DNA of 64,000 nt from JANSWY01 sp965228955 (GCA_965228955.1 OZ245848.1:1426001-1490000); one strand, 5' to 3'. Shown: positions 33,280 through 43,369, counted from the first letter of the stretch. A program made the numbers and translations. The notes: generated by a model not told the origin, from the letters alone.

Positions 33280-35958
33280 CTAGAATTTAAAATTGTAACT
33301 GATTGATGGGAAGATAGAACCAAGTACACTTAATTGCTTTGCAAGTGGATCTGTTCCGGAATCTTCGAAGAAAACAGAATAAGCATTCTCTCTGAAGTAC
33401 ACATTATATACCCCGATTGTCCAATAGCTTTCAAAGACTTTTTGGATTTTGTGGTTAGGGAATATATCAACCGCAATGTCTAACCTGTGATAGTCTGGTA
33501 TTCTATAAGAGTTTCTTTCCGAGAAGTTTTTGACAACAACATTGTCGATTTGATACTTGGAAAGAGGTACTGTAATTGGACGACCGGTGCTATACTGGAA
33601 ATTCCAATTTAAAGTAACCCTGTGATTGAATTTATAACTACCAAATAACTTTAGGTTATGAGGTTTATCAAAGTTTGAAGGGAACCAGTTACCACCACTA
33701 ATTCTTTCTTCCTGAAACTCAGAATTAATTCTGTTAAACGATCTGGAATATGTATAGGACAACCACCCTGTAAGCTTTCCAGTATTCTTTTTAGCATAAA
33801 ACTCAGCTCCGTATGCTGCACCTCTTCCTTGTAAAAGGTCGGTTTCAATTCTAGGGTTTAAGATCAGATTAGCTCCGTTCTTGTACTCCAATACATTATT
33901 CAGCTGCTTATAATACACCTCGACAGATGTCTCGTATCGGTTATTTTTAAAGTTTTGATATATACCAGCGGAGTACTGATTACCAATTTGAGGCTTGATG
34001 TGGTAACCCGATGTTTCCCAGATATCAAGAGGAGTAATAGAAGTCGTATTACTTAAGAGGTGGATGTACTGGTAAGTTCTGGTAAAACTCATCTTAAATG
34101 AGGAATTTTCACCTAAAATGTATGTCAGACCAAATCGTGGTTCCAATCCATAAAAAGCTTTCTCCTTCTTACCATCTACCTCTAAGGAATCAATGATTGT
34201 GTCTGCAGATTTTGGCGCATTAGGATCGTATTCATAGATTGTTTCAGTACCAATCTTGGTGAAATTAGATAACCTTAACCCACCAGAGAATCTGAAGTTT
34301 TTTATGCTCTGGGTTTCTGCCTGTATAAACGCTCCAAGATCCAGTGCTTTTGTTCCTGCAATCTTAAAGTCATTTACCTGTGAGTTTTCTCCTCCGATAA
34401 GTTCACCTCTGTTTATATCATAATATGTTCCTTGAACACCTGCGGTTGCAGAGAACATTGGATGGTCATAAGAAATATGGTGATTCGTTACGTAGTAATC
34501 TATCTGATATTTTAAATCAAAATCGAGACCTTCATCTTCTTCCTGTACCAAGTAACTGTATTCACTCTTGTTAATATTCGACTGAAGTGAAATTCTGGAG
34601 TTGATTGCCTGCTGATATTCCAGGTTGATTGCCTGTGTTTGCCAGTTGTAAATTGTATCATTCAAAAAATTGAATTTATCCTGGCTTAAGTAATAGTTAG
34701 CAGATATCTGTTTTGACCAATCTATTTTGTGAGTGACTTTTGCGTTTATATCATAAAAGTTGGCACTACTTGCTTTTACATTAGGGTTACTAAAGCTATT
34801 CAATAGCCAGTCACTGTAAGTACCTCTTGCTGCAAGATAGAATGAGGTAGAGTCTTTCTGGATAGGACCTTCCACAAGTACCGAGCTATTTGCAAGACTT
34901 ATTCCACCCTTTCCCGAAAATTGTTTGTAGTTTCCATCTCTTAAAGCAATATCAAGTACTGAAGATATTCTTCCTCCATATTCTGCAGGTATGTACCCTC
35001 TGTAAAATCCTACATCTCTTACCACGTCTGGATTAAATGCTGAGAAAAAACCTAAGAAGTGAGAGTAGTTGAAAACAGGGCTACCGTTTAATAGTACCAG
35101 GTTTTGATCAGAACCACCACCACGTACGTTGAATCCCTGTGAACCTTCTCCAACGGATGTAACACCTGGAAGAAGCTCAACAGATTTTACGATATCTGCT
35201 TCACCCATAAGTGACGGTAACTTTTTTAGTGCGTCAATACTCATGATATCTGCTCCCATTTTTGTGTTGAGAACATTCTCATTATCTCTCTCAGCAGTAA
35301 TTACAATGTCACTTAGTTTGATCACACTTTCGAATAGTTCGATATTCAATCTACCATCGTATGAAATATTGATGGTCTTGACGTCATCTACATATCCTAA
35401 TGCTGAAATGATGATTTTGTGCTTACCAGCAGGAAGGTTCAATTGGAAGTTTCCATTAACGTCTGTTACAGTACCAATAGACTTGTCGAAATTAGTAACA
35501 TACCCTCCAATAATAGGAAGACCATCTTTTGCATCAGTGATAACTCCAGATAATGTACATAACTGCTTTTTCAAGCCATCAGGTGAGCTGATTTCTATAT
35601 CAGCATCTTCTGAAACAACCTGATCATCACTAGTTGAGATAGCTTGTACTTCTCCTTTGTATGTGAAAAAATAAGTTTTTGAATCTGTACTCACCAAATC
35701 CAGTTCACGGACATCAGCGATATCCTGAAGAGCTTTTTGGACAGTCTGTCCTTTATACTCTCGCTTGACTACTTCTTCGGTAAAAAATTCTTGTTTGAAA
35801 TAGATACGAATCCCGTATGATTCTTTTATCTCGTTTAACAAAGACACGTAGGTTTTACCAGCGGTATTAAAGTCAATTTTTGGCTGTACCTGTGTTTGTG
35901 CTAAGGTGTGTAGGTTTGTGACTAGTATTAGTACAAACGCCATCCATATTCTGCTCAT
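33280..35958 (-). CDS. FecA-like TonB-dependent receptor with STN and carboxypeptidase-regulatory domains
   Basis: 892 aa. Signal peptide (MSRIWMAFVLILVTNLHTLAQ), then an STN-type signalling domain at about 30-105 (YVSLLNEIKESYGIRIYFKQ), a CarboxypepD-regulatory-like domain at about 133-215 (LSGVITDAKDGLPIIGGYVT), the plug (MGADIMSIDALKKLPSLMGE... FNVRGGGSDQNLVLLNGSPV) and a 22-strand-type barrel ending in SYNFKF. It takes up an unknown substrate with TonB energy. An STN domain usually signals to an anti-sigma factor, but no FecI/FecR pair is seen beside it. It heads the operon of four genes, and no SusD homolog is present. Confidence 0.9.
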   Translation of the reverse strand: MSRIWMAFVLILVTNLHTLAQTQVQPKIDFNTAGKTYVSLLNEIKESYGIRIYFKQEFFTEEVVKREYKGQTVQKALQDIADVRELDLVSTDSKTYFFTYKGEVQAISTSDDQVVSEDADIEISSPDGLKKQLCTLSGVITDAKDGLPIIGGYVTNFDKSIGTVTDVNGNFQLNLPAGKHKIIISALGYVDDVKTINISYDGRLNIELFESVIKLSDIVITAERDNENVLNTKMGADIMSIDALKKLPSLMGEADIVKSVELLPGVTSVGEGSQGFNVRGGGSDQNLVLLNGSPVFNYSHFLGFFSAFNPDVVRDVGFYRGYIPAEYGGRISSVLDIALRDGNYKQFSGKGGISLANSSVLVEGPIQKDSTSFYLAARGTYSDWLLNSFSNPNVKASSANFYDINAKVTHKIDWSKQISANYYLSQDKFNFLNDTIYNWQTQAINLEYQQAINSRISLQSNINKSEYSYLVQEEDEGLDFDLKYQIDYYVTNHHISYDHPMFSATAGVQGTYYDINRGELIGGENSQVNDFKIAGTKALDLGAFIQAETQSIKNFRFSGGLRLSNFTKIGTETIYEYDPNAPKSADTIIDSLEVDGKKEKAFYGLEPRFGLTYILGENSSFKMSFTRTYQYIHLLSNTTSITPLDIWETSGYHIKPQIGNQYSAGIYQNFKNNRYETSVEVYYKQLNNVLEYKNGANLILNPRIETDLLQGRGAAYGAEFYAKKNTGKLTGWLSYTYSRSFNRINSEFQEERISGGNWFPSNFDKPHNLKLFGSYKFNHRVTLNWNFQYSTGRPITVPLSKYQIDNVVVKNFSERNSYRIPDYHRLDIAVDIFPNHKIQKVFESYWTIGVYNVYFRENAYSVFFEDSGTDPLAKQLSVLGSIFPSISYNFKF

Positions 35959-36253
35959 AGTAGCAAATACATTTCGGGTGTAAAAACCCCTAAAGTTTGA
36001 CCATTTTTTTTTTGTGAGAAAAGTATTTGTGTTGGTTGGGTATTTCTCTGTTCCTGCGGTGTATTTTCTGTTTTCAATTAGGATTTGCTTTTCATGTAAA
36101 AAAGGTAATGTCTTGAACCAGACAATTGCTATTTTGATAGATACTACAGAAACTGACAGATAGAGTTAATGTTTAAGAAAGGTGTTTTGTTTTAAACGCG
36201 AATCTTCGCAGAATCATCTCCGTTTATTTATATCACGAATATTTTTAATTTAT

Positions 36254-37066
36254 ATGAGTTCAACAAATCACTATATACATGGTAGTTCAGAGATTGAACA
36301 AGAGAGACTTGCAAAACTCAATGATCTACTGAATAAAAGGTATTTAACAGAAATTGAACCTGTGGTCTGCTCGAGAATTCTTGATATTGGAGCAGGGCTT
36401 GGACATTTGACAAGATTATTCAAGTCAAAGTCTGCTGCTGATAGTACTGTTATTGGAATTGAGTTGGATGCTAATCAGTTAGCACAAGCCAGGGAACTGT
36501 CGGTCAGTTATGAGGGAATAGAGTTTAGGCAAGGTGATGCTCAGAAACTGGAGCTTCTGGAAGAGGAGTGGGGCAGTTTTGATTATGTACATTCCAGGTT
36601 TGTTCTGGAGCATGTTCAAAACCCGTCGGTTGTTGTTAGGTCAATGGCACTGGCTGCTAGCTCTGGAGGAAAGGTAGTAATTGCTGATGACGACCATAGC
36701 GCATTAAAAATTACACCAGGTATTGAAGGGTTTGATAGATTATGGGAGGCGTATATACAATCATATATCAATTTTGGCAATGATCCATATGTAGGTAGTA
36801 AGTTGGTTTCTTTGTTAGTTGAGGCAGAGCTTAAACCAATTAAAAATGGGTTTTCATTTTTTGGGGCTTGCAAAGGAATGGAGGAGTTTGACGGCCATGT
36901 AAATAACCTAATTGGTATTATTGATGGTGCTATTGAACCGATTTTAGAGACAGGAATTTCGTTAGATGAATTCAAGGACACCATGATACGTATCAAACGA
37001 TGGTCAGACTTACCTGATGCAGCGATTTGGTATCCAATATTTTACGCAATTGGTCAGAAAATCTGA
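36254..37066 (+). CDS. class I SAM-dependent methyltransferase
   Basis: 270 aa from ATG 36254 (MSSTNHYIHGSSEIEQERLA); a GTG frame starting at 36182 adds 24 residues without a family match. Motif I is ILDIGAGLGHLTRLF, the acidic end of strand 2 is VIGIELDANQ, and motif post-I/III follows (FRQGDAQKLE; FDYVHSRFVLEHV). The domain matches small-molecule methyltransferases of the UbiE/Methyltransf type. Its substrate cannot be told. It is a single gene between the divergent TonB operon and the convergent small membrane gene at 37073. Confidence 0.8.
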   Translation: MSSTNHYIHGSSEIEQERLAKLNDLLNKRYLTEIEPVVCSRILDIGAGLGHLTRLFKSKSAADSTVIGIELDANQLAQARELSVSYEGIEFRQGDAQKLELLEEEWGSFDYVHSRFVLEHVQNPSVVVRSMALAASSGGKVVIADDDHSALKITPGIEGFDRLWEAYIQSYINFGNDPYVGSKLVSLLVEAELKPIKNGFSFFGACKGMEEFDGHVNNLIGIIDGAIEPILETGISLDEFKDTMIRIKRWSDLPDAAIWYPIFYAIGQKI

Positions 37067-37072
37067 AGTCAG

Positions 37073-37288
37073 CTATTTCCTCTTTACCAGGATATAAATC
37101 AAATAGACCCATGGGGCGCCATGAAGTACCAGATCAAAGTAATCCATAGGTTTCATACCATTTGCGCCACCCAAGACCCAACGAATTTTACCTATTAAAT
37201 GGGGCTCAGGAGTAAATGGCGCTAATCCCAATGTAACTGCCAATGCAATTGCAAAAATTAGTTTTCTATTTCCTGGAGTTGCTTGCAT
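37073..37288 (-). CDS. small membrane protein, conserved type in Bacteroidota
   Basis: 71 aa with an N-terminal hydrophobic segment (LIFAIALAVTLGLAPFTPEP), a conserved-looking loop (HLIGKIRWVLGGANGMKPMD) and a second helix (APWVYLIYILVKRK). Both ends point to two membrane helices. Such proteins occur in many Bacteroidota without known function. It converges on the methyltransferase gene with 6 bp between stops. Confidence 0.55.
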   Translation of the reverse strand: MQATPGNRKLIFAIALAVTLGLAPFTPEPHLIGKIRWVLGGANGMKPMDYFDLVLHGAPWVYLIYILVKRK

Positions 37289-37341
37289 AGGTTTTTAGCT
37301 TTAGAGTGGAAATATATTAACTACTTGCAAATTATACATGA

Positions 37342-37635
37342 ATGGTACTTGAAATTGCAATATTGCAGATTAAAGAGAGTAAAATTGACACTTTCGAAGA
37401 AGACTTCCGAATGGCGTCAAAGTATATTGCTTCAATTCCTGGTTACATAAGACACTCACTTCATAAGTGTCTGGAAGATGACTGCAAGTATATGCTCCAG
37501 GTCCAATGGCAAAAATTGGAAAACCACACAATTGGTTTCAGGCAATCGGAGGTTTATCGGGAATGGAAAAGGTTATTGCACCATTATTATGATCCATTCC
37601 CGATAGTTGAGCACTTCCAAGAGATTGAGCTTTAG
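37342..37635 (+). CDS. ABM-domain (antibiotic biosynthesis monooxygenase-like) protein
   Basis: 97 aa. The pattern VLEIAILQIKESKIDTFEED, then IPGYIRHSLHKC and YMLQVQWQKLENH, then FRQSEVYREWKRLLHHYYDP fits the small ferredoxin-like ABM fold, in which such stand-alone proteins act on diverse small molecules or quinones. The substrate is unknown. It converges on the export operon, with 1 bp between its stop and that of the TolC-like gene. Confidence 0.75.
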   Translation: MVLEIAILQIKESKIDTFEEDFRMASKYIASIPGYIRHSLHKCLEDDCKYMLQVQWQKLENHTIGFRQSEVYREWKRLLHHYYDPFPIVEHFQEIEL

Positions 37636-37636
37636 G

Positions 37637-39061
37637 CTATAGACCAAGTCGAGTCAATCCAATCACATACAATATCTCAGCTTTATTTTTTTGGAACTTG
37701 ACGAGGTTTTCAAGGTATTTCAATTGAGCAATAATGTATTTATCCTGTTGCACATTGAATTTGAATAGATCACTTTCACCTGTTTGTAGATTAAAGAATT
37801 CAGCGTCTAAAAGGCGCTGATAATTCTGGGACATTGCTAAATACTGATTGGCCAGGTTGCTTGACATATTAGTTTCTGCGGATTTGCTAAGTATATCATT
37901 CCGAATCTGTAATCTTAACTGTGACAAATTATATTGTTGACTTTCAATCTTCAGATTGGTTTTTTGGATTTTTCCTCTTTCCTTTCTTAAAAACAGAGGA
38001 AAAGAAAAGTCAACACCTAGCTTATAGTTATCAGAGAAAGTGGGACTTTCTATTTCCCCACTCGGAGTTACAGGTGCATTAATTAAGGAGTAGGAAACAT
38101 CAATTTCAGGTTTAAGAGATTCCTTGTTCCACCTGTTTTGTACCAATAATTGATCGATTTTGAGGTTGGTTTGTTGGATTTTTGGGTGGTTTTCGTTTGA
38201 CCAATCTATCAGATCTGGGAGGGATTCTGCAGTTACGGAATTGTTGAAGTTTGCCAAGGTATCCGGAACTACTTCTTGCTTTAACTCCAGAGGTTCTGCC
38301 AATTCGCTCCACATATGAGTTGAAACCTGCAATCTCGTATTAACCATATCAAACTTCGCTTTTTCATAATCGGCTAACCTTGTCTGATAAGTAATTTGTG
38401 CTTGTATGGTATCAACCACGGCAGCCTCACCAAATTCAAAATCCAGCTTAACCCGATCGAAGAGTTCTTCCGCTATTGCCGTACTTTGCTCCATTAGGAC
38501 AACCGTTCTGTAGGCAAGGTACCATTCCCAATAGTCCTTAATTGCCGTAAGCAAAATTTTATTAGTCATAAGGATTTGCTCAGATTCCGCATAATCCTGA
38601 TATATTTTTGCTTGCTGTAAGATTACCCTTCTTTCATCAATTACAAGTCCTTTACCAAGAGGTAAACTTATTCCTGCGGATACTTGTTGGTTATTATCGG
38701 AATCTGGAATACTGTTTTGGGGATTCAGATATACACCTTCATGCCTATTGAAGCTAATTTTAGGATCAAATGGTAAAGCAGTCGGAACTTTTAACGTTAA
38801 ATCCAACAAATCATAATACTCATCTTTGAAGTTTTTCAAGTCATAAGTACTTTGAAGTTTTGGGTCAAACTGACCTTTTGCTGAAAGTAGCTCTGCCTCA
38901 GCCATACCTATTTCCAAATCAGCTTGTTTAACAACAGGATGATTAGCTAAAACTAATTGAATATAACTATCCAAGCCCAAAATTGAAGCCGTAGTGGAAT
39001 CTGTTTGGGCAAATCCGTAAAAGGAGATGCTCACAAAAAATGACAATAATACTATTCTCAC
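37637..39061 (-). CDS. TolC-family outer-membrane efflux protein
   Basis: 474 aa with a signal peptide (MRIVLLSFFVSISFYGFAQ). Two repeated helical hairpin units (AELLSAKGQFDPKLQSTYDL... and QQTNLKIDQLLVQNRWNKES...) and long amphipathic helices fit the outer membrane efflux family. It is the exit duct of the tripartite exporter with the HlyD-like and ABC proteins. Its start overlaps the stop of the HlyD gene by 4 bp. The repeats and length are typical. Confidence 0.85.
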   Translation of the reverse strand: MRIVLLSFFVSISFYGFAQTDSTTASILGLDSYIQLVLANHPVVKQADLEIGMAEAELLSAKGQFDPKLQSTYDLKNFKDEYYDLLDLTLKVPTALPFDPKISFNRHEGVYLNPQNSIPDSDNNQQVSAGISLPLGKGLVIDERRVILQQAKIYQDYAESEQILMTNKILLTAIKDYWEWYLAYRTVVLMEQSTAIAEELFDRVKLDFEFGEAAVVDTIQAQITYQTRLADYEKAKFDMVNTRLQVSTHMWSELAEPLELKQEVVPDTLANFNNSVTAESLPDLIDWSNENHPKIQQTNLKIDQLLVQNRWNKESLKPEIDVSYSLINAPVTPSGEIESPTFSDNYKLGVDFSFPLFLRKERGKIQKTNLKIESQQYNLSQLRLQIRNDILSKSAETNMSSNLANQYLAMSQNYQRLLDAEFFNLQTGESDLFKFNVQQDKYIIAQLKYLENLVKFQKNKAEILYVIGLTRLGL

Positions 39062-40437
39062 TTGTTCTTTTGTTTTTTCTTGTCGTCTTCAGATTTTACA
39101 TTGTCAGTTCCGGTAGGATCGGTGTAAAGACTAGGAGGGAAACCATTTAGTTGTCGCCATATTTCATACCATACCTTCACATTGTCAAGCATTACCCAAC
39201 CTTTCGCTCCGGATCCTAACCTGAGTTGCTGTGGCCACTCTTCATCTTCTGGATCAGGTATAACCAAAATTCTAAATTGACCATTTTCCGCATTTACCTT
39301 ATCAATTACTTGAACGAGCCCACCAAAAGTTCCAACAGATACACTAGGCCATCCAGAGAACTGTAATGATGGCCAACCGTCAAATTGGATTCTTACTTTT
39401 CTACCCCTTGTGAGAAGAGGAACATCCATTGCCTGCACATACATTTCAATTGCCAGATCTGGATTTTCGGGTTGAACAGTAACAATTGCTTCACCTTCCT
39501 TAATAGTTTCTCCAATACCTGCTCTAAGAGCTTGAACAACAAACCCGTTTTGTGGTGCAAGTAAAGCATATTGATTTCTTCTTATCCTAACATTGTTAAA
39601 CTCGTTTTTCAATTTTGCGACAGAACCTTCAGTATCGTTAATATCAGCTAGTGTCGCCTGTAGCTCGGTGGTTGCTTTACTGATTTTTTCAGCATAATCA
39701 GCTTGTATAGCTGCTAAAGAGGTTCTGGCAATCGAAACAGAAGCCTTGCTTTGCAGATACTTATTTTCCTGACTCACCAGTTTAGCTTTTGCGGCCTGGA
39801 ATTTGGATTCTAACTCTCTGTACTTGTTCAACGAAATGTTTCCAGACTCAAATCTCAATTTATTCCTGTCAAAGATATTACTGGAGTTGGTGTAATTAAT
39901 TTTTTCTGCCTCCAACGCAATGCTGTCGCTTTCCAGTTTGAAAATAGACTGATCAATCTTATTTCTGGCCTGGATCAATTTGGCATTCAAGGATTCTCTG
40001 AGTGCCTTGATTTGATTTTGATAAGCATCTCTTTTCAGCTCTTTAGCGATCAAACTGGATTGTTTAGCATTAATTTGCTCCTGCATTCTCTCCAGAATTT
40101 CTGGATCAAAGTATTTGTCTTTTGTCTCTGCCAGTTCCAGAATTGTGTCTCCAATATTCACATATTGTCCTTCACTTACGTGCCACTTCTCAATTCTTCC
40201 TGGAATTACAGATTGAACGGTTTGTGGTCTGTTAGCAGGATTTAAAGCAGTAACCTTTCCTCCTCCTCTGATGTTTTGCTGCCATGGCATAAATAGCGAT
40301 ATTACCGCTACAACACCAATTGCAATCAGTACTCTTGCTAAATATATACTAAGGAATGGGGTTTTAAGTACTTTGAGCGAATAAAGCTGTTTATCCGCTA
40401 ACCTGTCGTTGATATTATCTTGTGAAATGTTAAGCAT
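39058..40437 (-). CDS. HlyD-family membrane fusion protein
   Basis: 459 aa. One N-terminal transmembrane helix (VLIAIGVVAVISLFMPW), then a biotinyl/lipoyl-like half motif (VIPGRIEKWHVSEGQYVNIG), a long coiled-coil hairpin of about 200 residues (QINAKQSSLIAKELK... KATTELQATLADI), and the second half-motif plus barrel (LLAPQNGFVVQALRAGIGET). It links the inner-membrane ABC protein to the TolC-like channel. A charged tail (KSEDDKKKQKNK) closes the protein. It shares one base with the ABC stop/start junction (TAATG). Confidence 0.9.
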   Translation of the reverse strand: MLNISQDNINDRLADKQLYSLKVLKTPFLSIYLARVLIAIGVVAVISLFMPWQQNIRGGGKVTALNPANRPQTVQSVIPGRIEKWHVSEGQYVNIGDTILELAETKDKYFDPEILERMQEQINAKQSSLIAKELKRDAYQNQIKALRESLNAKLIQARNKIDQSIFKLESDSIALEAEKINYTNSSNIFDRNKLRFESGNISLNKYRELESKFQAAKAKLVSQENKYLQSKASVSIARTSLAAIQADYAEKISKATTELQATLADINDTEGSVAKLKNEFNNVRIRRNQYALLAPQNGFVVQALRAGIGETIKEGEAIVTVQPENPDLAIEMYVQAMDVPLLTRGRKVRIQFDGWPSLQFSGWPSVSVGTFGGLVQVIDKVNAENGQFRILVIPDPEDEEWPQQLRLGSGAKGWVMLDNVKVWYEIWRQLNGFPPSLYTDPTGTDNVKSEDDKKKQKNK

Positions 40438-42647
40438 TAGTTCAGGTTTTTAACAACTTCTTCAATATTTAAAACTTCTGTCATTGGACCATCTCCGATG
40501 ATTTTTCCTTTCGTTAGGTATATCACTCTATCGCATGCTGCCATTATTAACGGATCATTTGATACTACGATTAAAGTCCAAGAGTGTGTGTCATCTGTGA
40601 GTTTTTGAATGAGATCGAGCCTTTCGCTCTTAGGGAAACTGTTGAAAAAGTCATTCAGAATGAGGACATTCGGATCCTTAGCGATACATCTTGCAAGAAT
40701 CAATTTCTGAATAAATGTCTCTGAATATCCTTTTCCTGCACTTAGTACCTGTGTAAGTAAGCCCTCAGGTAAACTGTTGATTTTTTCAGAGAGTCCTACC
40801 ATTTCAATTGCGTCAATAGCGTCTTTCTCAGTAAGATAAGGTTTGCCAACCAGGATGTTATCCAGAATAGTACCTTCAAATATATCTTCTGTAGATACGT
40901 TTTTCCCAATCCGGTCTCTCAAATGAACTCTATCCAGGTCTCTCAGTGAGTACTTATTGTATGTGACGGATCCCTGAAAAGTAGAATACATTCCTGCCAT
41001 AGCATTGATCAAGGTTGTCTTTCCAGATCCTCCAACACCACTAATACATACTTTTTCTCCACTTTTAATGTTCAAGTTAATGTTGCTAACAGCTGCAATA
41101 CTTGTCCCAGGATAGTGATAAGTAAGGTTTTTAACATCTACTTCAAAACCTCCCTTACTATCCTCAGAACTAAAGTCTAATCCACCTGTTTTCTCCAGTG
41201 GCAGGTCGGTTACGTGAGCGATTTTATCAACAGCAGTTAACATGTCGTAAACTACATCCATGTAGGTAATGATCTTTTCAACAGAGTTTAGAATCAGAAT
41301 GATAATTACTTCTGATGCAACAAACTGACCTAGAGTAATCTCTTTTTGAACAACCAGAATCGTACCCATAATTAATAGACCAGCGGTAATTACAGCTTTA
41401 AAAAGCAATACATATGAATACTGTGAAACAAGGATTTTGAAGTGTTTTCTTCTGTTTTTTAGGTAGTTGTTAACGTAGTAATCTGTTCGCTTTAATGGTA
41501 AATCAGTAGTGCCTGAAAGCTTGAAACTGTAAAGTGCTCTTGCTAATTCTTCCAACCAGTATACTGCTTTGTATTTGTATTTAGATTCCGTAATAGACGT
41601 TTCAAGTCCCTTTGGCCCGGTAGTATAGAAGATCATGAATAGAATGAATATTAAAGCCAGACCGAAGAATACAAAGAATGGGTGATAGAAGCTAAGTAGC
41701 AACAAACAAAAAGCTATCTGAATGATACCTGTTGAAAGGTCAATTAATAGTTTCGGTAACCCTTTTTGAATGGTAAGAACATCAAAAAACCTATTCATCA
41801 ATTCTGGAAAGTGCAGATTGAGAACAGCTTCCATTTTTATTCTTGGCACTCTATATGCAAATTCAAAAGCAGCTTTTGTGAAAACACGCCTTTGCAAATA
41901 TTCCACAATAGTAATTTGAAGGACTTGTAAGACTCCAGAACCTAATACTCCAACAATAATTATTGCAATAAGGAAATATATTGAACTAAAGAATACACCA
42001 CCAGAAATCAACTCAATTGCGGCCTGAATTCCAAGAGGTAGCACCAGACTAGTAACACCAATAATAGTAGCATAAACATAGACATAGAAAATGTCCTTTC
42101 TATCTGCAGACAAGAGATGAAAAAGCCTGGATACCGGCGATAATTTTTCATTTTGTTGACCGGTATATGTACTACTTCCAACTACACTTTCATAGGCAAA
42201 AGCAGTTAGGAATATAATTTCACCACTAGAGTTGGTAATCAAAGATTCAGTTGCTATTTCAGAAAAATCCTGCACATCAACCTCATCAGAATGAAGCAAA
42301 GAGATTTTCTTACCGACTTTCTTAATGGTATCAATAATTCCTGGAACGATATTATTCCCATCCCTTACAAAAAGTATCATTGGGGCGTCAAGGTTTTCAA
42401 TGAAAATTTCAAGATCTTCTCTCGGAATTTCCTTTTTGATGTACACCATTCCGGTATTATTAGCCATTTCAGTAAGGTCCCGAATGAATTCACTCATGTC
42501 GTCCAGGAAGTAATTCCTTAACAAACCATCTGATTCTCTCAAAACTCCACTGTCCAGGTCTAAACCAAGTCTTTTTGCACTATTGTGTAAGATTCTAAGA
42601 ATATGATCACTATCTAAGGTAGCCTGATTTACCGCTCTTTCGATCAT
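40437..42647 (-). CDS. type I secretion-type ABC transporter with degenerate ATPase motifs
   Basis: 736 aa: an N-terminal cytoplasmic domain (1-150, at the place of a C39-like domain but without its Cys/His), about six transmembrane helices at about 170-460, and an ATPase domain. Walker A is intact (GVGGSGKT, 537-544). The LSGGQ signature is replaced (LSAGKGYSE). Walker B ends in N665-D666 (LILND) in place of Asp-Glu, and the switch histidine is N697. Hydrolysis is therefore doubtful, though binding is likely. It is part of the TetR-ABC-HlyD-TolC operon with one-base gaps. The degeneracy looks stable rather than a decay sign, as the frame is complete. Confidence 0.8.
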   Translation of the reverse strand: MIERAVNQATLDSDHILRILHNSAKRLGLDLDSGVLRESDGLLRNYFLDDMSEFIRDLTEMANNTGMVYIKKEIPREDLEIFIENLDAPMILFVRDGNNIVPGIIDTIKKVGKKISLLHSDEVDVQDFSEIATESLITNSSGEIIFLTAFAYESVVGSSTYTGQQNEKLSPVSRLFHLLSADRKDIFYVYVYATIIGVTSLVLPLGIQAAIELISGGVFFSSIYFLIAIIIVGVLGSGVLQVLQITIVEYLQRRVFTKAAFEFAYRVPRIKMEAVLNLHFPELMNRFFDVLTIQKGLPKLLIDLSTGIIQIAFCLLLLSFYHPFFVFFGLALIFILFMIFYTTGPKGLETSITESKYKYKAVYWLEELARALYSFKLSGTTDLPLKRTDYYVNNYLKNRRKHFKILVSQYSYVLLFKAVITAGLLIMGTILVVQKEITLGQFVASEVIIILILNSVEKIITYMDVVYDMLTAVDKIAHVTDLPLEKTGGLDFSSEDSKGGFEVDVKNLTYHYPGTSIAAVSNINLNIKSGEKVCISGVGGSGKTTLINAMAGMYSTFQGSVTYNKYSLRDLDRVHLRDRIGKNVSTEDIFEGTILDNILVGKPYLTEKDAIDAIEMVGLSEKINSLPEGLLTQVLSAGKGYSETFIQKLILARCIAKDPNVLILNDFFNSFPKSERLDLIQKLTDDTHSWTLIVVSNDPLIMAACDRVIYLTKGKIIGDGPMTEVLNIEEVVKNLN

Positions 42648-42648
42648 T

Positions 42649-43332
42649 TTAGTCCAAGTTTAAGGTTTTGAATAAAGTATGAATTAGGAATTGGTAAACT
42701 TCACCATCCAAATCCTGAGTCTTATCTATCTCTGTTAAGGATGGAAGGTGCATCGCAAAAAATGCTTGCTGATGAGATGCTTCTAGCAAAGTACTTACAA
42801 TAGCATGCGGGTAAGCATAATCAGGATTCACATCTTCTATCACAAGTGCAATCTTATGACATAAATCCTTATATCCTCTAAATAGCCCTTCTTTATTTAT
42901 CTCATCTACTTGTTTGGTCAGATATGTTTTATCAGATTCAGTCATTACCACTCTTTTCAGACTAGATAGGTCAATATCTGCCGACTCTGAAAAAGAGGTG
43001 AGTTCCGACTTATAGGTAACTATTTTAATGATTTCAGTCAGTCTTTCCTTTGGGTCACTGAAATAGTGCATTTTGATATCGATAAGATAATCGATCCACC
43101 TCCAGTACAATGTAGTTAAGTAGAGTAAGAGCTTTTGCTTATTCTCAAAATAACGATAAATGGAAGCTTCGGTTGACTCAATGGAAGCCGCTAGTTTTTT
43201 AAAAGTAAAATGTTCAAACCCCAATTCATCCAAGAGTTGAACACTACTTTTAATTATTTTTTTTCCTAATTCCGTAGAATTTGGATCCTTGAGAAAATAC
43301 TTCTCAGGAATTAAAAGTTGAACAACTGACAT
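42649..43332 (-). CDS. TetR-family regulator of the export operon
   Basis: 227 aa from ATG 43332; the longer frame from 43386 runs through the operator. The N-terminal HTH is clear (FEHFTFKKLAASIESTEASI, then YRYFENKQKLLLYL), the TetR type with recognition helix at SIESTEASIYRYF. The C-terminal part would bind a ligand or dimerise. It heads the operon with the ABC gene 1 bp downstream and two palindromes just upstream, so autoregulation and control of the exporter are likely. Confidence 0.85.
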   Translation of the reverse strand: MSVVQLLIPEKYFLKDPNSTELGKKIIKSSVQLLDELGFEHFTFKKLAASIESTEASIYRYFENKQKLLLYLTTLYWRWIDYLIDIKMHYFSDPKERLTEIIKIVTYKSELTSFSESADIDLSSLKRVVMTESDKTYLTKQVDEINKEGLFRGYKDLCHKIALVIEDVNPDYAYPHAIVSTLLEASHQQAFFAMHLPSLTEIDKTQDLDGEVYQFLIHTLFKTLNLD

Positions 43333-43354
43333 AAATAGTAACCATTTAAAAAAT

Positions 43355-43369
43355 GATAGTAATACTATC
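43355..43369. promoter_or_regulatory. perfect palindrome upstream of the TetR gene
   Basis: GATAGTA-A-TACTATC, a perfect 15-bp palindrome 22 bp before the ATG, placed between the candidate -7 box and the start codon. It is a likely TetR operator. Confidence 0.6.
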
